Part shown: piece by piece, positions 57,589 to 64,000 of the stretch | Numbering within the stretch: the first letter of the stretch is position 1 | Layout of the letters: the number at the start of each line of letters is the position of its first letter | Source of the DNA: Bacillota bacterium | GTDB lineage: Bacteria; Bacillota; Clostridia; Peptostreptococcales; Acidaminobacteraceae | Direction: 5' to 3' | DNA length: 64,000 nucleotides | Assembly (NCBI GenBank): GCA_020161295.1 | Contig: JAIUOA010000001.1 | Coordinates: 186,001-250,000 of the forward strand | Notes under the pieces: generated by a model | Databases searched by the model: none | What the model saw: only the letters and a program-made list of their open reading frames with translations | What the model was told of the DNA's origin: nothing | Position numbers and translations under genes: made by a program

Positions 57589-57618
57589 AAGTACCCGTCG
57601 CTAATGCCACGGGTACTT
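57589..57618 (-). terminator. Hairpin between flgE and flbD
   Basis: AAGTACCCGT (57589-57598) and ACGGGTACTT (57609-57618) form a perfect 10-bp stem with a 10-base loop, 8 bases past the flgE stop; TTTTG follows on the minus strand. It may terminate partly or protect the 3' end of flgE mRNA. Confidence 0.6.
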
Positions 57619-57625
57619 AAAATCA

Positions 57626-58993
57626 TTATCGTTTCAAGTTGACGAGTTCTTGTAAAATTTCATCACTCGTCGTGATGACTCTCGAGTTCGCTTGGAAGCC
57701 CCTCTGAGTTGTAATCATATCAGTGAACTGTGCTGCTAAGTCGACGTTACTCATTTCAAGGGCTCCTGGTGTAACTGATCCGAAACTTCCTGTGGAAGGC
57801 GCACCATATTTAGGTGTACCTGAGTTAGGTGTATTTTGAAAAAGGTTAGCACCGATTTTCTCAAGACCCGCTGGGTTATCAAAATCGACTAATCCGATGG
57901 TTTGAAGCACTTTTCTTTCGCCGTTGGTATAGATCCCGATGACTTCACCTTTAGAAGAAATATTGAACGTATCGATAGAACCAGCAGAGTTACCATTAAG
58001 CTGAACACCTTTTGCATCTGATTCTTTAGATACTTGGGTAAAAATTCTGACGCCGCCTGCCACATCCGCATTGGCGAAGAACATGGATCGATCAACAGGT
58101 ACAGTAATATCAGAAGCACCAGGAACAGCCATGACTAACGTTCCAGCTACTGAAGTTTCAGCAGAGTTAGCATCACCAGCCGTTGCTAAAGTGACGATGT
58201 CCACCACTTCGCCGGATTCATTAAACTTTACATACCAGTGATTGTTAGGTGCTGCTGCTGCAGGATCTGGCACCATTTGTGTACCAGTGGCATTTGAAAT
58301 GGTCATTTCTCTATAGGAATAGTTATATACAGCTGCTGGTGTAGCAGGATCGTATTTAGGATCAAGTGGATCTACTGTTTTCTTAACGGTTGTGACATAT
58401 GGGGTATCAACGAAGTTCACATTTACGGTGTGAACGTCCCCTAATGAGTCGTATAAATCCACTGTGGTCGTATAATCTTCATCGGTAAAGTTGAGGTTAC
58501 CATTGATCGTGAGATTCGTCGTTGCAGTGGCATTTTTAGTGTCTGACATGTTAACTTGGATGGGTTTCATGTTGACGTCTAATACTTTTAAACCCTCGGT
58601 TGTAACCATAAAACCTTGTTCATCCATAGAAAAGTTACCTGCACGCGTGTAGTACTTGTTTTGTGCGTTAGCATCGTTGGTCACGATAAAAAATCCAGAA
58701 CCATCGATCATCAGGTCAGTGGCCACATCCGTTCTCTGGATAGAGCCCTTAGTGTGATTCACTGCGATTGCAGCGGTGTTTGTTCCGAGTCCAACCTGCA
58801 TCGGGTTTGTACCCCCACGTGCATCAGTTGAAGAGCTTGCGCCCTTTAGTGTTTGGCTGTAAATTTCGGCGAAAGCAACAGAAGATGCTTTAAAACCGAC
58901 TGTATTGACGTTTGCGATATTGTTACCGATTACGTCCATTCTTAACTGGTGTGCTCTTAAAGAAGAAACACCAGAAAACATTGATCTCATCAT
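57626..58993 (-). CDS. flgE: Flagellar hook protein FlgE
   Basis: Hook structural protein, exported by the type III system. The N-terminal rod/hook signature SSLRAHQLRMDVIGNNIANV is at 11-30 and the C-terminal coil DMITTQRGFQANSRVI near the end. The middle (about 150-350) is the variable surface domain. Length 455 aa. AGGAGG is 8 bases upstream of the ATG. Hairpins stand on both sides of the gene. Confidence 0.96.
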   Translation of the reverse strand: MMRSMFSGVSSLRAHQLRMDVIGNNIANVNTVGFKASSVAFAEIYSQTLKGASSSTDARGGTNPMQVGLGTNTAAIAVNHTKGSIQRTDVATDLMIDGSGFFIVTNDANAQNKYYTRAGNFSMDEQGFMVTTEGLKVLDVNMKPIQVNMSDTKNATATTNLTINGNLNFTDEDYTTTVDLYDSLGDVHTVNVNFVDTPYVTTVKKTVDPLDPKYDPATPAAVYNYSYREMTISNATGTQMVPDPAAAAPNNHWYVKFNESGEVVDIVTLATAGDANSAETSVAGTLVMAVPGASDITVPVDRSMFFANADVAGGVRIFTQVSKESDAKGVQLNGNSAGSIDTFNISSKGEVIGIYTNGERKVLQTIGLVDFDNPAGLEKIGANLFQNTPNSGTPKYGAPSTGSFGSVTPGALEMSNVDLAAQFTDMITTQRGFQANSRVITTSDEILQELVNLKR

Positions 58994-59016
58994 AAAATTA
59001 ACCTCCTAATGACGGT

Positions 59017-59068
59017 GGGGATCGTCAATCGGACTCTCCCCTATAGCTTCCTTAAAAGGTCCAGCTAT
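59017..59068 (-). promoter_or_regulatory. Two inverted repeats upstream of flgE
   Basis: One has arms ATAGCT (59043-59048) and AGCTAT (59063-59068) with an inner CCTT/AAGG pair and overlaps the previous gene's stop; the other pairs GGGGA (59017-59021) with TCCCC (59037-59041). They would form in the RNA before flgE. Function is unknown. Confidence 0.35.
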
Positions 59069-59460
59069 ACGATTACTGCGCCATCTATATTCGTAAAAAC
59101 ATTTTCCTTGAGTTGTTCATCCATCGCAGCGGTAATGATCGTTTTATTCGATACACTCGCGACGAAGACTTTATTGTCCATCATGATCAGTGCGTCTCTG
59201 ACCCCTTTGCTTTTTGCTTTGTCCATACCATTAGAAATCCTACCGAGCTCCTCTTCAGAAAGTGCGATATTTCTAGAATTCAAACGGTCGATGGCATGCT
59301 TTGAAAATTTAACGCCTTCACCACTTTGAATTTTATTCAGCACGTCATTGAAAGAAGGACCTGTAACATTGCTTTGCGGCTTGGAAACTTCGGTTCCTGG
59401 CTTTACAACCTGTGACCGCCTGATCATGTAGTCGTTATTCATGTTTTTTAAGTCACTCAT
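59065..59460 (-). CDS. Flagellar operon protein, TIGR02530 type
   Basis: A 131-aa protein of the conserved flagellar-operon family found between flgD and flgE in Firmicutes and related bacteria. The core SKHAIDRLNSRNIALSEEEL followed by GVRDALIMMDNKVFVASV fits. Its biochemical function is not established; its position suggests a role in hook assembly. Confidence 0.9.
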   Translation of the reverse strand: MSDLKNMNNDYMIRRSQVVKPGTEVSKPQSNVTGPSFNDVLNKIQSGEGVKFSKHAIDRLNSRNIALSEEELGRISNGMDKAKSKGVRDALIMMDNKVFVASVSNKTIITAAMDEQLKENVFTNIDGAVIV

Positions 59461-59474
59461 TTAAGAATCACTCC

Positions 59475-59969
59475 CTATAAACCTAATAACGAGAATACCT
59501 CATCATCAGACACTGAATTTGATTCACTACTTCCCACATAGCCTGCGAGCATAGCGTTCATTTTTACGAGCTGTTCGAGAATTTTCGCGTTCTGGGCGAT
59601 AATTTCGTTTTGCTTCGCCACCATTTCCTTTGATTCGCTGGTACCACCCGAAAGCTTTTCCATCGCCTTAGCCATGTCTTCCAGTTGTTTAGAAATCAGT
59701 GAATTGAGTTGGTTGGTTTTCTCTTGGGAAGATGCGATGTTGGACAGCTGCTCCACCGAAGAAAATTGCGCCATCTGATTCATGTACTCAGTATTGTCCG
59801 TCGGATTAAGTGGATTTTGATTCTGGAGCTGCGTCATCATGAGTTTCAAAAATGCGTCTTTGTCCAAAACCTGACTCTTTTTGCGGGTTTCATTCGCTTT
59901 ATCATTTGATATGGCGTTGAGTTTTTTAATCTGATCTTCCGTAAATGAACCGCTAATTGAAAAAGCCAT
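59475..59969 (-). CDS. flgD: Flagellar hook capping protein FlgD
   Basis: Scaffold for hook polymerisation. The N-terminal segment with LDKDAFLKLMMTQLQNQNPL and NTEYMNQMAQFSSVEQLSN is diagnostic. At 164 aa it lacks the C-terminal Fn3/Tudor-like domains of longer FlgD, as in several Firmicutes. A short predicted coiled coil follows. It lies 10 bases after fliK. Confidence 0.93.
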   Translation of the reverse strand: MAFSISGSFTEDQIKKLNAISNDKANETRKKSQVLDKDAFLKLMMTQLQNQNPLNPTDNTEYMNQMAQFSSVEQLSNIASSQEKTNQLNSLISKQLEDMAKAMEKLSGGTSESKEMVAKQNEIIAQNAKILEQLVKMNAMLAGYVGSSESNSVSDDEVFSLLGL

Positions 59970-59978
59970 CTTTACCTC

Positions 59979-61634
59979 CTATCCATAATAATTGAAAGTC
60001 GTTCCTTCCAGTTCATCGATAATGTATCGACTAAGTGTCTCTACTTGCTCTGTTTGAACTGTCTTTTCAGCCGAATGTCCATTGCTTCCTTTTTTACCGT
60101 TATGTTCCTGGTTTAAAAAGTTGAACGCCTCTTGCTGATCTTTTTTGCCGCTATCGATATTGACGTTGATTTGATCGACGGAATAACCTTTGTTATTTAA
60201 TGACTGTCTAAGGTCATCCAAATTCGATTCGATTGCCGCCTTGACGATTTCGTTCTCTACCTTGATTTCTGCAAGTACAATCCCTTTTTGAATATTCAAT
60301 TTTAATTCGACATTCCCCAGTTGCTCAGGCTGGAGTTTGACTAACATTGATGCGCCTTGATCGGTAAGCTTGATTTGACCTTTCATCGCCTCAAGGATTT
60401 GTGAAAACACTTCTTGTTTAAGTTGCTGAACCTGTTGATTCACGGGAGTGGTTAATGTGTTTCCCTGCTTCATCAACAACTGATGTGCACTCATGAATTT
60501 GTTATCCACTGTCTTAACCTCTGGTTCACCACTTTCAGTCGTTTCACCTGAAGTCGCTTGCTTCATAGCCGGTGATTCGCTATTTCTAGCGACGACCACA
60601 TTTGCCGTTTCTATTTGCTTTGAAAGATCCACCTTTGGCTCTGTGGGAACGGGTTCACTTTTACCCATTTGTTCCAATGCCTTCGCGATTCCTTTACTCT
60701 GTGCCACATCAGGCACCTTCGCTTCCGACGGCATATCAGTGACACCTTTTTCAAGTTCAGAAGGTTGCATTCCAGGTTCAGCTGTTTTTCCTTCAAGCGC
60801 TTCGAGAATTGATTTTCTAAGTGCTCCTGGCTTAACGTCTTCACCTTGATTCAAAACGACGAGTAGTTTACTCAGTTGTTGAATCACCTGCTGTTCATGT
60901 GCTTTACCACCCGTTTCAGCAGAAGACTCGTTCGCCTTTGAAGTGGCTTCAGATAGCTTCGTTAGCGTCTGCATCAATTGAGAAATCTGCCCTTCAATTT
61001 GCTTTAGCTCAGCACTGCTTAACGTTTGCTCTAGCGCCGCATCGATTTCCAGCGAATCTAGTGTTTCCATTAGGTTTGCTATAACCGTCAGCGCTTCTTC
61101 ACCACCGTTTACCAATTGTTCAAGTGCAGGTAAGCTCAAATTTAAGCTTTGAAGCATGGCTTCGATTTCACCATCATCTAACTTGACGTTCTTTTTCAGC
61201 TTATTTTTCAAAGCCTCTTTCAGTTTTTTTGCTGCCTCTGTTTCAGTTTCTGTTACCTTTTCAGTTTCTTTTTCATCTTTTGGACGATCCTCGCGATCGA
61301 CGACTCGCTCCTTTGATGAAACCTCATTATTTTTGGAAAATTTGTTTTGTGATGACACTTGGTCTTCATTGGAGACCGGAGAAGAAACCGTTCTATCAGA
61401 GACCTTAATCTCTGGTCTAACGCGTTCCGTGTCAACCTCACTTTTTGGTTTGAGCAGTTGTGATGGTTCGCGTGAAGCAAGTTCCTTTTTCGCGATACCT
61501 GCGGGCGCCTCACTTTTTTTAGCCAAAATTTGACTAAATGCATCCCATTCTGAATTTGGATTGTTTACTTGTGCGGAAATCATCGGTGTGAGAACTTTTT
61601 GGGATTTAATAAGTTCTCTTAATTGCATGTCCAC
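59979..61634 (-). CDS. fliK: Flagellar hook-length control protein FliK
   Basis: Exported ruler that sets hook length and flips FlhB specificity. The first 400 residues or so are low-complexity and Lys/Glu/Ser/Thr-rich, without a fold I recognise. The C-terminal conserved domain (about 430-510) has SMLVKLQPEQLGNVELKLN and GYSVDQINVNID. The 551-aa length is large but within the family range. It lies between the MotE-like gene and flgD, as expected. Confidence 0.93.
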   Translation of the reverse strand: MDMQLRELIKSQKVLTPMISAQVNNPNSEWDAFSQILAKKSEAPAGIAKKELASREPSQLLKPKSEVDTERVRPEIKVSDRTVSSPVSNEDQVSSQNKFSKNNEVSSKERVVDREDRPKDEKETEKVTETETEAAKKLKEALKNKLKKNVKLDDGEIEAMLQSLNLSLPALEQLVNGGEEALTVIANLMETLDSLEIDAALEQTLSSAELKQIEGQISQLMQTLTKLSEATSKANESSAETGGKAHEQQVIQQLSKLLVVLNQGEDVKPGALRKSILEALEGKTAEPGMQPSELEKGVTDMPSEAKVPDVAQSKGIAKALEQMGKSEPVPTEPKVDLSKQIETANVVVARNSESPAMKQATSGETTESGEPEVKTVDNKFMSAHQLLMKQGNTLTTPVNQQVQQLKQEVFSQILEAMKGQIKLTDQGASMLVKLQPEQLGNVELKLNIQKGIVLAEIKVENEIVKAAIESNLDDLRQSLNNKGYSVDQINVNIDSGKKDQQEAFNFLNQEHNGKKGSNGHSAEKTVQTEQVETLSRYIIDELEGTTFNYYG

Positions 61635-61637
61635 CTC

Positions 61638-62909
61638 CTAATTCTGCGGTAATGCGAGCTTTCTCGTCAGTTCGGAAGATAGGGTCTGATCCAGTGCGGA
61701 TAAGATACTAGCAATTTTTTCCTGCGGAAAACTGGTTAAAATTTCTAGAATCAAATCCTCATCGGATATGGTGATCGTCTCGCCGTTATTGAGCTCATAA
61801 ACCTTTGAAGGCGACGCGTTGAGCATCATGTTTCTGACGATTTGTACGACCTTATTCATCTCCATCTCCTGATAGACCTCGATAAGCTCTAACACGTTAT
61901 CGTCAAATTCACGGTATATCTTTAGCGATTTTAAGATATCTGGCGTCAATAAATCTTCACCTTCATTTAATAGCTCGTTCGCTTTGATTTTCGCGATCAA
62001 ATCAAATACAAATGTCTCGTCTTTAACCTTTGCAAGGACCTCTCCGGCCTTTCTAGGCCCGATATTTTTGAAGATGACGGCTAAATCCTCAATGGTGTAT
62101 GACGACAAATTTCCGATGGTATCCACCAGTGAGCTTGCATTTTCCGAGCTGTATAAGTCTGAAATCTGAACTAGGTCCGCAATTCTCCTCTGATTAGCGC
62201 TATAAGCGTTTCTTATGGAAGCCGCTTTTTCATCGCTAAGTGCGGCGAAAATCTTTTCTCGGTCGACTTGACTGAGCTGATACAATATGCTGACGGCGAC
62301 ATCGTCCTCGATGAATTCGAAGATTTCAGCCGCATTCTTATGCCCGTTGATGCTATCTGCGATAATCGCTTCAACTTCAGTCACAGCAGCAGTTAATGGC
62401 AATCCGGAGATGTATGCCGCCTTGGCCTTTAAATCCTCAGCTTGCTCTTCTGAGATTCCCTGAACCGTATTGCTGAGTGCATCCTTATTTACCGTCGCCT
62501 CTCTAATAGCCTCAAGAATATTTTTGGTCTTATTCGGGTTGATTCTGAGCATGTCCTTAATCACGTCATCATACGCGCGCGCATCGTCCTTTTGGAGAAT
62601 CAATAGTTTATCCACTGCCCTTGACGCGTCAAGCTTAAGCATATAGTCAGAAACCATTCGGATTTGCTCGACCTCTTCAGCACGCGTCGGAAACTTCTCA
62701 AAATAGTCCCCCACTACACCAGGCATGTTAGACATGATGCCATTGACATTCAGTTTAAAATCCTTATTCAAAAAATAGAGCGTTCCCAATGCCAATAATG
62801 GCGTCAGGAACAGTATGAGCAGGATGACTAGACAGCCACCTTTTCCCTTTGACTTTTTAGATGCCTCTGTTGATTCTGGTTTTTGACCTGCCGGTTTCTT
62901 CTCAGCCAT
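61638..62909 (-). CDS. Membrane protein with MgtE_N/FliG-like repeats (MotE/YlxF-like)
   Basis: A 423-aa protein in the position of Bacillus ylxF / MotE, between fliJ and fliK. A Lys/Glu/Pro-rich N-terminus (1-24) precedes one membrane segment (about 25-47). The rest is helical with at least three armadillo-like modules; examples are EDDVAVSILYQLSQVDREKI, TIEDLAVIFKNIGPRKAGEV and ISDEDLILEILTSFPQEKIA, resembling MgtE_N and FliG helices. It is about twice as long as typical YlxF. MotE acts as a chaperone for MotC in rhizobia; a comparable role here is inference. Confidence 0.75.
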   Translation of the reverse strand: MAEKKPAGQKPESTEASKKSKGKGGCLVILLILFLTPLLALGTLYFLNKDFKLNVNGIMSNMPGVVGDYFEKFPTRAEEVEQIRMVSDYMLKLDASRAVDKLLILQKDDARAYDDVIKDMLRINPNKTKNILEAIREATVNKDALSNTVQGISEEQAEDLKAKAAYISGLPLTAAVTEVEAIIADSINGHKNAAEIFEFIEDDVAVSILYQLSQVDREKIFAALSDEKAASIRNAYSANQRRIADLVQISDLYSSENASSLVDTIGNLSSYTIEDLAVIFKNIGPRKAGEVLAKVKDETFVFDLIAKIKANELLNEGEDLLTPDILKSLKIYREFDDNVLELIEVYQEMEMNKVVQIVRNMMLNASPSKVYELNNGETITISDEDLILEILTSFPQEKIASILSALDQTLSSELTRKLALPQN

Positions 62910-62912
62910 GTC

Positions 62913-63362
62913 TTATTCTCCATCCCGTTTGTTATTTGAAAAGTTGACCACTTCTTCTATCAGTTTGAAGTCCGCATCATTGATCGCCTGGACAAACTCT
63001 TGAAAAGCCTTCTCTTTCAGCTTTTCCATGATTTTTCTTTCTTTCATCGCTTCAACCAGTTTAACTTGCACCTTTTGGATTTCATGGGTAACCTGTTGAA
63101 TTTGCTCTAGAACCGCTTGAATTTGATCTTTATAATATCGTTTGCCCTGATTGATTTGGAACCGTTCATGATAGGTATCCCCTTCAGTCATCAAGGTTTC
63201 AATATGTTGATCATACTGCTGTGCACCTTCACGTAGTTCCGCTAGTCGATCATCCAGACGTTGCTTTTCAGCAATCAATTTGGCCAGTTCATTTTTGACG
63301 CGATCCTCATGATCGATTCGCATTTTTAAAACACTCTCGTACCTAAACTTGAATTTTTTCAT
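62913..63362 (-). CDS. fliJ: Flagellar export chaperone FliJ
   Basis: Coiled-coil cytoplasmic export component that docks to the FliI ATPase ring. The 149-aa product is almost wholly charged helices, with FKFRYESVLKMRIDHEDRVK at the start and an even heptad pattern. Sequence conservation in the family is low; identification rests on length, helix content and location directly after fliI. Confidence 0.9.
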   Translation of the reverse strand: MKKFKFRYESVLKMRIDHEDRVKNELAKLIAEKQRLDDRLAELREGAQQYDQHIETLMTEGDTYHERFQINQGKRYYKDQIQAVLEQIQQVTHEIQKVQVKLVEAMKERKIMEKLKEKAFQEFVQAINDADFKLIEEVVNFSNNKRDGE

Positions 63363-63402
63363 GAATCCTCACCATTTATTTGCCTGAACCAAACACGTTT
63401 AT

Positions 63403-64000
63403 TTATTGGATAATCTTTTTTAAATTTTCCAGGCTTTCTTCAAAGGTCGCACATTCCGTGGTTCTTTGCTTTAAAAACTTATTGAAGAAGTCGATTTTGG
63501 TGATGGCCAAATCGATATGGGGATTTGTTCCCTTCGCATAAGCGCCTATATTGATCAAATCCTCAGAGTTGCGATACGTCGCTAAAATTTCTTTAAACCT
63601 TAAAGCGGCCAGCAAATGTTCCTCGTCGACAATGTTTGGCATGACACGACTTGCACTGTCCAGAACATCTATCGCCGGATAATGACCTAGTGCCGCCAAA
63701 CGTCTCGTTAAAATGATATGGCCATCTAGAATACCGCGTACCGCATCAGAAATTGGTTCGTTAAAATCATCACCATCAACTAAGACCGTATATAGCCCCG
63801 TGATTGATCCAACTGCTGAGTTGCCCGCACGCTCTAGAAGTCTCGGGAGCACTGCAAATACAGATGGCGTATAGCCTCTAGTAACTGGTGGTTCACCTAT
63901 GGCGAGACCAATTTCCCGCTGAGCCATGGAAAATCGTGTTACCGAATCCATCATGAGGATGACGTTCTTGCCCTTATCTCTAAAGTATTCAGCGATGGAA
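63403..64000 (-). CDS. fliI: Flagellar protein export ATPase FliI (5' partial)
   Basis: The C-terminal 198 codons of FliI; the reading frame is open to the window edge, so the internal ATG at 63954 is not the start. Visible segments include [21 protein letters not shown] ([19 protein letters not shown]) with the Walker B region just before it, [19 protein letters not shown] and the [21 protein letters not shown] part. The P-loop lies outside the window. FliI hydrolyses ATP to help load export substrates. Confidence 0.96.
   Translation of the reverse strand, partial: SIAEYFRDKGKNVILMMDSVTRFSMAQREIGLAIGEPPVTRGYTPSVFAVLPRLLERAGNSAVGSITGLYTVLVDGDDFNEPISDAVRGILDGHIILTRRLAALGHYPAIDVLDSASRVMPNIVDEEHLLAALRFKEILATYRNSEDLINIGAYAKGTNPHIDLAITKIDFFNKFLKQRTTECATFEESLENLKKIIQ

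Noticed and set aside
63403..63954. Short complete gene starting at the ATG at 63954
   Set aside because: The frame continues to the window edge with FliI-like residues, so this ATG is internal.

Overview
The window is a dense stretch of a low-to-moderate GC Gram-positive chromosome. All 64 genes I can support lie on the minus strand, so transcription runs from high to low coordinates. The gene set (PolC-type polymerase, RNase Y, SpoVS, FtsK/SpoIIIE, FliY, FapA, FlbD, a SwrB-like protein next to rpsB, the LexA-type box GAAC-N4-GTTC) points to a motile Firmicute of class Clostridia, probably spore-forming. I cannot name the genus. No rRNA, tRNA, insertion sequence, prophage or CRISPR array is visible, and no gap between genes exceeds about 300 bases.

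Region A, 64000 to 39001, is a flagellar/chemotaxis super-operon: fliI (cut by the window edge), fliJ, a MotE/YlxF-like membrane protein, fliK, flgD, a TIGR02530-type protein, flgE, flbD, motA, motB, fliL, fliM, fliY, cheY, fliO, fliP, fliQ, fliR, flhB, flhA, flhF, flhG, ycgR/PilZ, cheB, cheA, cheW, cheC, cheD and sigD. A strong terminator follows sigD. A sigma-D-type promoter sits at the fliL/fliM junction, so sigD may feed back on its own expression.

Region B, 38960 to 36590, is a small cassette behind a second sigma-D-like promoter: fapA (DUF342), an unrecognised 107-aa coiled-coil protein, and a membrane-anchored coiled-coil/HTH protein in the position of Bacillus swrB, just before rpsB.

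Region C, 36605 to 24415, carries rpsB, tsf, pyrH, frr, uppS, cdsA, dxr, rseP, ispG and polC: translation factors, UMP kinase, isoprenoid and phospholipid precursor enzymes, a site-2 protease and the replicative polymerase. Terminator-like hairpins after rpsB, tsf, frr and cdsA divide it into sub-units.

Region D, 24422 to 11080, is the nusA-infB type operon and what follows: rimP, nusA, ylxR, an L7Ae-like gene, infB, rbfA, nrnA, truB, ribF, rpsO, pnp, an M16 peptidase and dut. A hairpin lies between the promoter and rimP, and a long near-perfect hairpin forms the pnp leader. infB has a large low-complexity N-terminal insertion with tandem 12-residue repeats.

Region E, 11066 to 1, carries ftsK/spoIIIE, rimO, pgsA, cinA, recA (with a LexA operator), rny, two tandem spoVS genes and an animal-type purB. 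Most of these units have their own promoter and terminator.

The window is mostly a conserved housekeeping and motility backbone. The most interesting signals are regulatory (sigma-D feedback, pnp and nusA leaders) and structural (infB repeats, the fapA cassette, the MotE-like protein).
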